From: Deltaproteobacteria bacterium | GTDB taxonomy: Bacteria; SAR324; JACQKK01 | Direction of reading: 5' to 3' | Length of the DNA: 64,000 nt | NCBI GenBank assembly: GCA_029858505.1 | Contig: JAOUEW010000001.1 | Coordinates: 682,001-746,000 of the forward strand | Shown here: positions 34,788 to 42,793 of the stretch, piece by piece | How the letters are laid out: every line of letters begins with the position of its first letter | How positions within the stretch are numbered: the stretch's first letter is position 1 | Notes under the pieces: model-generated | Database searches by the model: none | What the model was told of the DNA's origin: nothing | What the model saw: only the letters and a program-made list of their open reading frames with translations | Program-made: the position numbers and the translations under genes

Positions 34788-35606
34788 ATGAACCCCCCAA
34801 CTCCCGCCGCCCCAATTCTAACCGTGGAGGACCTGTCCATTCGGTTCGGGGGGTTGAAAGCCTTGACCCGCGTGTCCTTCCAGGTGCTGCCCGGCACGGT
34901 CACGTCCATCATTGGGCCGAACGGCGCGGGCAAAACCACCCTGTTCAATTGTGTCACCGGGTTTTACAAACCGAGCCAGGGGCAGGTGTTGTTTACCCCC
35001 CCCGGAGAACGCCACCTCCTGCACCAGATGCCCATCCACAAAATCGCCCGGGCCGGGGTGGGGCGAACCTATCAGAACATTCGCCTGTTTGCCCGCATGA
35101 CCGCCCTGGAAAACCTGTTGGTGGCCCAGCACAACCGGGTCAACCACCACCTGCTCAGCGGCATTTTCAAAACCAGGGCCTTCCGCCGGTCGGAGGAAGC
35201 CGCCCTGGCCGCGGCCTGGGGCTGGCTGGCCTTCATGGGGCTGGAGGCGGAGGCCAACCGCCCGGCGGGGGAACTGCCCTACGGCAATCAGAAGAAACTA
35301 GAGGTGGCCAGGGCCATGGCGGCGGGGCCCCGGCTGATTTGCCTGGACGAGCCAGCCGCCGGCCTGAACAACCGGGAAACCGGTGACCTGAAAGACCTGA
35401 TCCGCCGCCTGCGGGAGGAACACCACATGACGGTGCTGTTGATTGAACACCACATGGGGTTTGTGATGGACCTGTCTCACCAAATCGTGGTGCTGGACCA
35501 CGGCGAGGTGATTGCCCAGGGCACTCCCGGCCAAGTGCGTTCGGACCCTAAGGTGATTCAAGCTTACCTGGGAGAGGACCTTCCCCCCATTCAAGGGAGG
35601 GCCTGA
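34788..35606 (+). CDS. livG: branched-chain amino acid ABC transporter ATPase, LivG type
   Basis: A 272-residue ABC ATPase of the LivG group (leucine/isoleucine/valine or related amide uptake). Walker A is GPNGAGKTT, the Q-loop region holds GRTYQNIRLF typical of LivG, the signature is atypical (ELPYGNQKK in place of LSGGQ, normal for LivG) and Walker B is LICLDEPAAGLN. The ATG at 34788 is preferred to a TTG seven codons upstream. It shares one base with the livF start. No LivH/LivM permeases or binding protein flank it here, so its partners must be elsewhere. Confidence 0.93.
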   Translation: MNPPTPAAPILTVEDLSIRFGGLKALTRVSFQVLPGTVTSIIGPNGAGKTTLFNCVTGFYKPSQGQVLFTPPGERHLLHQMPIHKIARAGVGRTYQNIRLFARMTALENLLVAQHNRVNHHLLSGIFKTRAFRRSEEAALAAAWGWLAFMGLEAEANRPAGELPYGNQKKLEVARAMAAGPRLICLDEPAAGLNNRETGDLKDLIRRLREEHHMTVLLIEHHMGFVMDLSHQIVVLDHGEVIAQGTPGQVRSDPKVIQAYLGEDLPPIQGRA

Positions 35607-36319
35607 TGCCGCATATCTTGTCGGTGGAAAACCTGGAGGCCGGGTATGGGGCCATTACGGTGTTGCACGGGGTGAGTTTGGACATTCATCCGGGGGAAAT
35701 CGTGGCCCTGGTGGGGGCCAACGGGGCGGGCAAAAGCACCCTGCTGATGGCCCTATGCGGGGTGACGGCCCCCCGCAAGGGGCGGATCAGTTTTGAGGGG
35801 AGAGAGATTACCGGGCAGCCCCCGCACCTGATTATGCGCCAGGGTTTGGCTCAGGTGCCGGAAGGCCGCCGGATTTTCCCCCGCATGAGCGTGGAGGAAA
35901 ACCTGCGGATTGGGGCCAACCATGGAGACGCTGACTTTACGGCGGAAGATTTGGAACGCATGTATGGGCTGTTTCCCATTTTGCGGGAGCGCCGCCGCCA
36001 AAACGGCGGAACCCTGTCGGGGGGAGAACAGCAGATGCTGGCCATTGGCCGGGCCCTGATGAGCCGCCCCCGCCTGCTGCTGTTGGATGAGCCTTCTCTG
36101 GGGTTGGCCCCCCTGGTGACCCGTCAGATTTTGTCTATTCTGCGGAACATCAACGAGGAACAGGGCACGGCTATTTTGTTGGTGGAGCAAAACGCCTACG
36201 CCGCCCTGAATCTGGCCAGCCGGGGGTATGTGCTGTCCCAAGGGCAGGTGGTGCTGGAGGGCCCCAGCCAAACCCTGCTGGCGGACCCTTCGGTGAAAGA
36301 TGCCTATTTGGGGGAATGA
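35606..36319 (+). CDS. livF: branched-chain amino acid ABC transporter ATPase, LivF type
   Basis: A 237-residue ABC ATPase of the LivF group, partner of LivG in a heterodimeric motor. Walker A GANGAGKST, the signature LSGGEQQML, Walker B LLLDEPSLGL and the LivF-type VPEGRRIFPRMSVEENL are all present. Its ATG overlaps the livG stop (TGATG). No permease gene follows; the next gene is unrelated. Livs can also carry urea or other amides, so the substrate is open. Confidence 0.94.
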   Translation: MPHILSVENLEAGYGAITVLHGVSLDIHPGEIVALVGANGAGKSTLLMALCGVTAPRKGRISFEGREITGQPPHLIMRQGLAQVPEGRRIFPRMSVEENLRIGANHGDADFTAEDLERMYGLFPILRERRRQNGGTLSGGEQQMLAIGRALMSRPRLLLLDEPSLGLAPLVTRQILSILRNINEEQGTAILLVEQNAYAALNLASRGYVLSQGQVVLEGPSQTLLADPSVKDAYLGE

Positions 36320-36526
36320 CCGGAGGATTGGGCGGGTTGGGCCAGCCCAAAAAACCATGTAGAATATGTAGAATATAAGAGACGGGGCTTTGCAGATCAT
36401 GACCCCCCCTCCCTGGCGTCTACTCTCCCCAGCGGATACAGGTTTGATCAGTTCGCTGGATGGCGCTGGAAGCAAGTGATCGCATGACACAAAGATTATG
36501 AATGCAATTTGCAGAGATGATGATCG
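36320..36526. other. intergenic region with a nine-base tandem repeat and a degraded dispersed repeat
   Basis: ATGTAGAAT occurs twice in tandem near 36356-36373 followed by ATAAGAG, and CTGGATGGCGCTGGAAGCAAG at about 36455-36475 recalls the GGATGGAAGCAAG block of the dispersed repeat, in degraded form. No gene is seen in these 207 bases. Confidence 0.45.
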
Positions 36527-36994
36527 ATGATTCTGAACTCGAATGCTTTTCTGGATGGCGGCACCATTCCTCAATTGCACGCCATGACCACCGTGGGCGG
36601 CCGCAATGTGTCTTTGCCCTTTGAGTGGCAAGACCCCCCCCAGGGCACCGAATCTTTTGTGCTGACGGTGGTGGACCCCCACGCCGTGGCCAACAACTGG
36701 ATTCACTGGATGGTTATCAACATTCCTCCGGGAGTGGATTACCTGGAGGAAGGGGCTTCGGGCAGCCGCATGCCGGCAGGCTGCCGGGAACTGAAAAACA
36801 CGTTCAGCTCGGTGGGGTACGGCGGCCCCCAGCCGCCCCCCGGAACGGGCCTTCACCCGTACGTCTGCACGCTGTTTGCCGTGTCGGTGCCCGCCCTGGA
36901 GGTGCCAGAAAAAATCACCGCGGGTGACCTGGAGCGCTTCTTGGCGGGAAAAATCCTTTCCCGCGCCGTGATTGCCGGATTCTACAAAACCTAA
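36527..36994 (+). CDS. YbhB/YbcL-family (PEBP-like) protein
   Basis: A 155-residue protein of the phosphatidylethanolamine-binding (Raf kinase inhibitor-like) family. Typical motifs are the DPPQGTESFVLTVVDPHA stretch with DPDAP-like core, WIHWMVINIP (the family HWVV/IYNIP), and GGPQPPPGTGLHPY, equal to the YxGPxPPxGxxHRY box. It has no signal peptide. It lies alone between livGF and tRNA-Thr. The exact role of bacterial PEBPs is poorly known. Confidence 0.9.
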   Translation: MILNSNAFLDGGTIPQLHAMTTVGGRNVSLPFEWQDPPQGTESFVLTVVDPHAVANNWIHWMVINIPPGVDYLEEGASGSRMPAGCRELKNTFSSVGYGGPQPPPGTGLHPYVCTLFAVSVPALEVPEKITAGDLERFLAGKILSRAVIAGFYKT

Positions 36995-36999
36995 ACCCC

Positions 37000-37072
37000 G
37001 CCCGCATAGCTCAGCTGGTAGAGCAACGCATTTGTAATGCGTAGGTCGTCGGTTCGAGTCCGACTGCGGGCT
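37000..37072 (+). tRNA. tRNA-Thr (anticodon TGT)
   Basis: A 73-base tRNA: acceptor GCCCGCA/TGCGGGC, D arm with AGCTCAGCTGGTAGAGC, anticodon stem ACGCA/TGCGT with loop TTTGTAA (anticodon TGT), and T arm GTCGG-TTCGAGT-CCGAC. CCA is not encoded. It starts six bases after the PEBP stop. Confidence 0.97.
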
Positions 37073-37089
37073 TCTTTCTCCCAGCCTTC

Positions 37090-37536
37090 CTACACTTTTT
37101 TCAGGAACATTCCGGCGGTGGGCTGGTAGCCCACGACTTTGGGGAATTCGCTGGGGGTGCGGGCCACCAGCACAATGGCCCGGGCGCCTTTCTTTTTGGC
37201 CCAGTCCTCGAATTTCCAGGTGAGTTGCCGCCCCAGCCCCTGGGAGCGATGGTGGGTATCCACCAGCAGCTCATAGATCATCCCCACCGTGCCGTTCGAC
37301 TCGAAGGACGGCACCAGCACCCCCAGAAGGTACCCCACGATTCGGCGCTGGCGCTCGGCCACCCACAAAAAGCCGGTCTCCGACCCCACGAAATAACTCA
37401 TCACCGGGCGCAGGTCCCCCAGTTGCGGGGGAAAGGTGGAGGGATGGTCTTTGACCAGCCGGTACAGCAGCTGGATATCCATCGGCACCGCCGGGCGGAG
37501 GTTGGTTTCTTGGGAAGATGCGATGGGGATTTGCAT
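37090..37536 (-). CDS. GNAT-family N-acetyltransferase
   Basis: A 148-residue GNAT acetyltransferase using acetyl-CoA. The fold is visible from LRPAVPMDIQLLYRLVKD, through RRIVGYLLGVL and GTVGMIYELLVDTHHRSQGLGRQLTWKFEDWAKKKGARAIVL, with the CoA-binding pattern RSQGLGRQL (Q/RxxGxG/A). Acceptor substrate is unknown. It starts 18 bases after the argG stop on the same strand, so it probably belongs to the argG transcript, but this gives no clear hint of function. Confidence 0.87.
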   Translation of the reverse strand: MQIPIASSQETNLRPAVPMDIQLLYRLVKDHPSTFPPQLGDLRPVMSYFVGSETGFLWVAERQRRIVGYLLGVLVPSFESNGTVGMIYELLVDTHHRSQGLGRQLTWKFEDWAKKKGARAIVLVARTPSEFPKVVGYQPTAGMFLKKV

Positions 37537-37554
37537 GGAGGATCTCGGCGGGGT

Positions 37555-38781
37555 TTAGTCGGTAGACATTTTTTTGCGTTGGCGGGCGGCGGCTTTCAAC
37601 GGCAGGGCGTTCAGGCGGATGAACCCGATGGCGTCTTGAGGGTTGTAGGCCCCGGCATCGTCTTCCATGGAGGCAATGTTGGCATCGTACAATGAATAGG
37701 GAGACTTGCGGCCAGTGACCTGGCAGTTGCCCTTAAACAGTTTCAGCCGCACCTGCCCGGAGACGGGCCCCTGGGTTTCTCGCACGGCGGCCAGCAGCAC
37801 CCGCATTTCCGGGGTAAACCAATAGCCGTTGTAGGCCAGCCGGGCAAAGCGGGGCATCAGGGTGTCTTTCAGGTTGATTACGTCACGGTCCAGGGTAATG
37901 GACTCCATGGCTCGGTGGGCAATGTGCAGCACGGTGCCCCCAGGGGTTTCGTACACCCCCCGGCTTTTCATTCCCACAAAGCGGGATTCCACCATGTCAA
38001 TCCGCCCCACGCCGTGGTTTCCGGCCAGGCGGTTCAGGTGGTCCAACAGTTCGTGGGGGGGCATGACCCGGTCGTTCACCGCCACCGGAACCCCAGCCTT
38101 CCATTCGATGAAGATTTCCTGGGGTTCATCCGGGGCCAGGGCCGGGTCTTTGGTCAGCTCGAACATGTCCTCCCGGGGGGCCTGCCAGGGGTCTTCCAGC
38201 ATTCCCGCCTCGAAACTGATGTGCATCAGGTTTTCATCCGACGACCAGGGCTTGGCCGCGGTGGCTTTCACCGGAATGCCATGCTGCTCGGCGTAGGCAA
38301 TCAACTCGCGGCGGCCGGGATATTTGTTGAAGAACTCGGGCATTTTCCAGGGGGCGATCACCTTCAAATCGGGGTTCAGGCACCAGGCCCCCAGCTCGAA
38401 GCGCACTTGGTCGTTGCCCTTGCCGGTGGCGCCATGGCCAATGTAGGCGGCGTTTTCGGCCTGGGCGGTTTCTACCAAGGCTTTGGCAATCAGCGGGCGG
38501 GCCAGGCTGGTGCCCAGCAGATAGGTGCCCTCGTACAGGGCGTTGAACTGAATGGAGGGCAGAACGTAATCCCGCACGAATTCTTCCCGGCGGTTTTGCA
38601 GGATGACCTTCACCGCCCCGGCTTTTTCTCCCTTGCGGCGAATTTCTTCCAGGTCTTCCACGTGCTGGCCCAGGTCCAGGCACAGGGCTACCACGTCGTA
38701 CCCTTGTTGGGTAATCCAGTGAACCAGCACCGAGGTGTCTAGTCCTCCGGAATAGGCCAGCACAACTTTTTCTTTGGGCAT
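37555..38781 (-). CDS. argG: argininosuccinate synthase
   Basis: A 408-residue enzyme that joins citrulline and aspartate at the cost of ATP in arginine synthesis. The N-terminal AYSGGLDTSVLVHW is the ATP pyrophosphatase P-loop (residues ~9-22), and the TYLLGTSLARPLIAK, GHGATGKGNDQVRFE and KPWSSDENLMHIS segments bind the substrates. Full length for type I bacterial ArgG. It is preceded by an 81-base gap holding a TATAGT hexamer and a 16-base palindrome. No clear ribosome site precedes the ATG. The GNAT gene follows. Confidence 0.97.
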   Translation of the reverse strand: MPKEKVVLAYSGGLDTSVLVHWITQQGYDVVALCLDLGQHVEDLEEIRRKGEKAGAVKVILQNRREEFVRDYVLPSIQFNALYEGTYLLGTSLARPLIAKALVETAQAENAAYIGHGATGKGNDQVRFELGAWCLNPDLKVIAPWKMPEFFNKYPGRRELIAYAEQHGIPVKATAAKPWSSDENLMHISFEAGMLEDPWQAPREDMFELTKDPALAPDEPQEIFIEWKAGVPVAVNDRVMPPHELLDHLNRLAGNHGVGRIDMVESRFVGMKSRGVYETPGGTVLHIAHRAMESITLDRDVINLKDTLMPRFARLAYNGYWFTPEMRVLLAAVRETQGPVSGQVRLKLFKGNCQVTGRKSPYSLYDANIASMEDDAGAYNPQDAIGFIRLNALPLKAAARQRKKMSTD

Positions 38782-38836
38782 GGTTTGTAAGAAAAAAAGA
38801 GTAAAGAGAAATACCGTGGGTGAAAGAATGGATGAA

Positions 38837-38852
38837 AGTTTGCTTGCAAACT
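38837..38852. promoter_or_regulatory. palindrome upstream of argG
   Basis: AGTTTGC and GCAAACT with a two-base centre form a perfect dyad between the end of trxB and the start of argG. On the minus strand TTTC follows, so it could end the trxB transcript, or it could be an operator for argG; a TATAGT hexamer partly overlaps it. Confidence 0.4.
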
Positions 38853-38862
38853 ATAGCACGAA

Positions 38863-40083
38863 TTACCCCTGGGTGGCCAGCCAGCGTTCGGCGTCGATGG
38901 CGGCCATGCAGCCGGTGCCCGCGGCAGAAATGGCCTGCCGATAGGTTTTGTCGGCCACGTCTCCGGCGGCGAACACGCCCTCTACCGAGGTATAGGTGGA
39001 GTGGGGCTTGGTGACGATGTATCCGGTTTCATCCACCTGCAGTTGGCCGTTGAAAATGCTGGTGTTCGGTTGGTGCCCGATGGCCACGAACAGGCCGTCC
39101 ACCGCCAGGTTGCTTACTTGGTTGGTTTTCAGGTTTTTTACCTGAATGCCGGTGACCCCGGCCTTGTCGTCGCCCAGCACTTCGCTCACGGCAGAATCCC
39201 ACAGAATCTTGATTTTGGGGTGGGTTTTCACCCGGTCGGCCATGATTTTGCTGGCGCGGAAGTCGTCGCGCCGGTGAATGAGGGTCACCTGAGAGGCGAA
39301 GTGGGTTAAGTACACGGCCTCTTCCATGGCGGTGTCGCCGCCGCCCACCACGGCAATGGGTTTGCCCCGGAAGAAAAAACCATCGCAGGTGGCGCAGGCC
39401 GACACCCCGCGGTTACGCAGGCGTTGCTCGCTTTCCAGCCCCAGCCACTTGGCGCTGGCCCCGGTGGCCACAATCAAAGCGCGGGTAGAAATGGCCTGGC
39501 CCGATTCCAGGTGCAGGGTAAAAGGGCGCTTCGACAGATCCACTTTGTCTACCGAGCCTTGTAAAAACGCCGTGCCAAAGCGCTCGGCTTGTTTGCGGAA
39601 CAGTTCCATCAGTTCCGGCCCCTGCACCCCTTCGGGGAAGCCGGGGAAGTTCTCTACCTCGGTGGTGGTGGTGAGCTGCCCGCCGGGCTCGTTGCCGGCA
39701 ATGAGCAGGGGTTTCATGTTGGCCCGGGCCGCGTACACGGCGGCGGTGTAACCAGCGGGGCCAGAGCCCAGAATCACCACGTTATGGATGTCGGTCATGG
39801 TTTTCTCTTTGTGTTGAAGTTTTAAGATGGGGTCTAGTTTGCCTTGGTGCTCCAGGGCGGCAATGTCATCAAAGCCGCCCAGGCACACCCCGTCCACAAA
39901 AATTTCAGGAACGGTGCGTCGTCCGCCGGAGCGGAGGATCATCTCTTCCTTCCGGTGGGGTTCTTTGCCCAGGTGAATTTCCGTCCAGGTCACACCCTTG
40001 GAGGACAACAAAATCTTGGCGTTGTCGCAGTAGGGGCAGTGGTCCCGCACATACATTTCAATGTTCACCCGTTGCTCGGTCAT
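38863..40083 (-). CDS. trxB: in-frame fusion of glutaredoxin and thioredoxin reductase
   Basis: A 406-residue reading frame with an N-terminal glutaredoxin (residues 1-95, active site CPYC at 16-19, TVPEIFVDG cis-proline region and GGFDD) running with no stop into a complete low-Mr thioredoxin reductase (residues 96-406; FAD motif GSGPAGY, redox CATC at 230-233, NADPH motif GGGDTAMEE, C-terminal GDVADKTYRQAISAAGTG). The enzyme would pass electrons from NADPH to thioredoxin and perhaps to its own Grx. The sequence before the trxB Met (AGAGAAAACCATGACCGA, start 39798) nearly repeats that before the Grx Met, so TrxB could also start alone. The Grx ATG overlaps the coaA-like stop (ATGA). Confidence 0.92.
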   Translation of the reverse strand: MTEQRVNIEMYVRDHCPYCDNAKILLSSKGVTWTEIHLGKEPHRKEEMILRSGGRRTVPEIFVDGVCLGGFDDIAALEHQGKLDPILKLQHKEKTMTDIHNVVILGSGPAGYTAAVYAARANMKPLLIAGNEPGGQLTTTTEVENFPGFPEGVQGPELMELFRKQAERFGTAFLQGSVDKVDLSKRPFTLHLESGQAISTRALIVATGASAKWLGLESEQRLRNRGVSACATCDGFFFRGKPIAVVGGGDTAMEEAVYLTHFASQVTLIHRRDDFRASKIMADRVKTHPKIKILWDSAVSEVLGDDKAGVTGIQVKNLKTNQVSNLAVDGLFVAIGHQPNTSIFNGQLQVDETGYIVTKPHSTYTSVEGVFAAGDVADKTYRQAISAAGTGCMAAIDAERWLATQG

Positions 40084-41003
40084 GGTTTTCTCTCTGGATG
40101 GAGCAACGTGTTTCCCTGTTGCTGCCGTACCGCCACCACCCGGTGCCCGGTGGATTTCTCCACCACCCAATGGGCCTTGGCCCCGGCGGGGCGAATGTGC
40201 TGATCGAGGTTGACTTGGTTGATCTCCCGCCAGATGCGCTGCTGGTGGCCCAGGGCTTCCGGCTCGCTCATGGCCCCATAGCGCGAATAGGGAGAACCTG
40301 GGGGCGGATTTACCCGCAGGGCCAGGAACCGCTCCCGGTGCCACTGTTCGGCCAGGGAGGCAGGGGCCTCTAGGTAAATCGCCAAGTCAAACGGCTGACC
40401 GTGGTCGCCGGCTTCTCCCAGCACGTTCACCCCTTCCACCAGCAGAACGTGGGGCGGGGTCATCTGCTGCCGCTGCCCCGGCACAATGTCGTAACGGGAG
40501 TGCGAATACACCGGCAGTTCTGCCGGGAGGCCCTGGGTCATGTGTTGCAAAAATTCGTGGAGGGCCTGCCGGTCGTAACTTTCTGGAAAACCCTTGCGGG
40601 CGGCCAGCCCCTGTTTTTCCATCTCGGCCATGGGCAGCAGAAAGCTGTCGGTGCACACCACCCGGGCTTCTACCCCCAGGTTGTTTAGCAGGGCCGCCCA
40701 CCAGGCCGCCAGGGTGCTTTTGCCGGTGGCCACCCCGCCCCCCAGGGCCACCATATAAGGGACCCGCCGGGTAAACGGGTGCGGAGACTGGGGGTTCCAC
40801 CCCGCCCGTTGGGCCAGGGCCAAGGCCAGGGGCCCGTGAACCGCCGCCCATTCCTCTGGGTTCGGGGCCGGGTGAAGCCCGGGGGGAATGGCCGGAACTC
40901 CTTCCATTTCCCCTTGGAAAGCCAATGGCTGGGCCGAAACCGTCATGTTTTTCGCTGGGGGGTTGAATGGCCGCCAGGGCGCTGCCCCGGCCTGTTCTCG
41001 CAT
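40080..41003 (-). CDS. coaA: type I pantothenate kinase-like P-loop kinase
   Basis: A ~307-residue P-loop kinase of the CoaA/uridine kinase family, probably phosphorylating pantothenate in the first step of CoA synthesis. Walker A is GGVATGKST, then CTDSFLLP, ARKGFPESYD and PVYSHSRYD (the CoaA set), with LLVEGVNVL as the Walker B strand and RIWREINQVNL near the end. The N-terminal part is shorter and more divergent than in E. coli CoaA, so another small-molecule acceptor is possible. The start is uncertain: ATGs at 41003 and 40946 lack strong ribosome sites. Its stop overlaps the glutaredoxin start by ATGA, linking the two genes. Confidence 0.82.
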   Translation of the reverse strand: MREQAGAAPWRPFNPPAKNMTVSAQPLAFQGEMEGVPAIPPGLHPAPNPEEWAAVHGPLALALAQRAGWNPQSPHPFTRRVPYMVALGGGVATGKSTLAAWWAALLNNLGVEARVVCTDSFLLPMAEMEKQGLAARKGFPESYDRQALHEFLQHMTQGLPAELPVYSHSRYDIVPGQRQQMTPPHVLLVEGVNVLGEAGDHGQPFDLAIYLEAPASLAEQWHRERFLALRVNPPPGSPYSRYGAMSEPEALGHQQRIWREINQVNLDQHIRPAGAKAHWVVEKSTGHRVVAVRQQQGNTLLHPERKP

Positions 41004-41059
41004 GCTGTTCTTTAAGCCTATCCCTGCCGGGTCGGGGGCGCAAGGAGAGAGCTTCCCCC

Positions 41060-41731
41060 CTAAGGCACCAGGGGAATCATCAGGTCCATGCGGTCCAGCA
41101 GCAGGTCCGGTTTCAGGCTGGCCAGTTCCTCTCGAGAGGTGACCCCGGTGGTCACCGCCACGATGGCCACCCCGGCGGCCCGGGCGGCCCCCACGTCGGC
41201 GGTGCCGTCGCCCACCATCAGGGTGTGCTGGGGGTCCAGGCCAAACTTGGCCATGAAGGTTTGAAACGGCACCGGGCTGGGCTTCTTCTCCGGCAGGGAG
41301 TCTCCCCCCAGCACCAGGGCAAAGCGGTCCCACATCCCCAGCCCCTTCAAAATGGCTTCGGTTTGCACAAAGGGCTTGTTGGTAATGCAGGCCAGGGTGC
41401 GGTCGGCGTAGTGATCCAGGGTTTCGATGACCCCGGGGTTGGGCAGGGTCTGGTCCAGCAGGTGCTCTTGGTAATAGGCCATGTAAAATTTGAAAATGGG
41501 GGGGAAGTCGGCCTCGGGAATGTTGTCGGCCACCTGAATGGCCTTCCGCACCAGGTTCTCGGCGCCGTGGCCCACATGGCAGGTAATCTGCTCTTCCGGC
41601 AGGGGCGGCAGGCCAAAGGCCCGGCGGGTGGCGTTCACCGCCCGGGCCAGGTCCCCCAGGGTGTCCACCAGGGTGCCGTCCAAATCAAACATCAAGCCAT
41701 TCATTTTGGGAAATTTTGGTTGACCGGTCAT
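41060..41731 (-). CDS. gph: phosphoglycolate phosphatase-like HAD hydrolase
   Basis: A 223-residue HAD-superfamily phosphatase of the Gph group. Motif I is MFDLDGTLVDT (nucleophile Asp16, acid Asp18), motif II is ACITNKP, motif III Lys precedes in EKKPSPVPF, and motif IV is MVGDGTADVGAA. It would hydrolyse 2-phosphoglycolate, the by-product of RuBisCO oxygenation, which fits the cbbLSQO cluster at the left of the window. It is upstream of the coaA-like gene on the same strand with 56 bases between. Other small phosphate esters are possible. Confidence 0.88.
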   Translation of the reverse strand: MTGQPKFPKMNGLMFDLDGTLVDTLGDLARAVNATRRAFGLPPLPEEQITCHVGHGAENLVRKAIQVADNIPEADFPPIFKFYMAYYQEHLLDQTLPNPGVIETLDHYADRTLACITNKPFVQTEAILKGLGMWDRFALVLGGDSLPEKKPSPVPFQTFMAKFGLDPQHTLMVGDGTADVGAARAAGVAIVAVTTGVTSREELASLKPDLLLDRMDLMIPLVP

Positions 41732-42007
41732 GCGGTTCTCTTGGAGGTGTGGGAATGGGGGGGTTGGGGTGACCCCTGGAAATCTGGTTTCGGGGAATTT
41801 GTTGTTGTCTATTCAAGTCTGCCATTGATTCCCTAAGAGCAAAACCCCACCCGGCTCTATCCCCGTTTGCCGCCCGTCCGGCGTGTTTTTCTCCCCCTTG
41901 TTGTGCTATAAAATAAACCTGTGGGGGCGGCTATACTTTTTCTGCTTTTCCTTGCCCAAATTTCTTCGCCGGTCCCTTATCTTTCAACAAGCATCCCAGG
42001 GGTGGAT

Positions 42008-42673
42008 ATGCCAAACGGCTTCATCAGCGCCCGCTGGCCCATTTATTTGTTCACTTGCCTTTCGGTGTTCATGGCGGTGTCGTTCACGGCGCAAGCACAA
42101 GAGAGCATTCCGCCCATTGAATCCTCCGTTCCAGAGGCTTCCACTGTGGAGGCCAAAACATTCCACTGGGGCCTGTACTTACCAAGTATCGAAACCGCCA
42201 GCACTAAACCTGGGGCTTGGGGGGTGACGGGCATTTTGCAGTGGGATACGAGTCCTCACACGGCCTTGCGGGTTTTTCCCCAAGTCGTACACGGCCCCTA
42301 CAACATGCACGATTTAGGGAGCAATCAACTGCTGGTGGATGGATATGGCGTGGCGTACTGGGGTCTTCATGCCAAATGGGTTTATTTGTTTAACGGTGAG
42401 GCGGACCGGAAGGCATGGGAGGGATGGCAAATGGCCCTGGGGTTGGGTTATCGGGATTATCCAGGACTACACTTAAACGTGGCGATTGGCAGTTGGGATG
42501 GCTTTTATGGTTGGCAATGGGAGAGCGGAATTTTTGCCACCATTGGAGTCAAAACCGTCTCCGGTCGGCTGTTGGCGCGCCCCACCGATAAGCCCGTCCT
42601 TGTGGGCGTACCCTTCGCTCCGGTCCATACGGGAAACCATATGACGTTAGGAATCGGCTGGATGTTCCGTTAG
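42008..42673 (+). CDS. secreted, probable outer-membrane beta protein
   Basis: A 221-residue protein of unknown function. A signal peptide covers the first ~33 residues (PIYLFTCLSVFMAVSFTAQAQ). The mature part alternates aromatic and small residues in strands (WGLYLP, GVAYWGLHAKWVYLF, WQMALGLGYRDYPGLHLNVAIGSW, GWQWESGIFATIGVKTVSG) and ends GIGWMFR, much like a small outer-membrane barrel. The ATG at 42008 is preferred to one 29 codons upstream because it gives the signal peptide and has AGGGG before it. The next gene has the same architecture. Confidence 0.65.
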   Translation: MPNGFISARWPIYLFTCLSVFMAVSFTAQAQESIPPIESSVPEASTVEAKTFHWGLYLPSIETASTKPGAWGVTGILQWDTSPHTALRVFPQVVHGPYNMHDLGSNQLLVDGYGVAYWGLHAKWVYLFNGEADRKAWEGWQMALGLGYRDYPGLHLNVAIGSWDGFYGWQWESGIFATIGVKTVSGRLLARPTDKPVLVGVPFAPVHTGNHMTLGIGWMFR

Positions 42674-42793
42674 GAGTAACGGAGGGTATCTTCCCCCCTC
42701 CCTTCCTCTTAGCCTGCTTCACCTGGGCTGGTATTTTTAGGCGTGTCACGCTGGCAGTTTGCTTCTTCTTTTTCCCGTTCACCGGAGAACCCC

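Noticed and set aside
40084-40344. Upstream extension of the glutaredoxin frame (87 codons)
   Set aside because: It overlaps the coaA-like gene in another frame and is Pro/Gly-rich; the ATG at 40083 begins a normal glutaredoxin.
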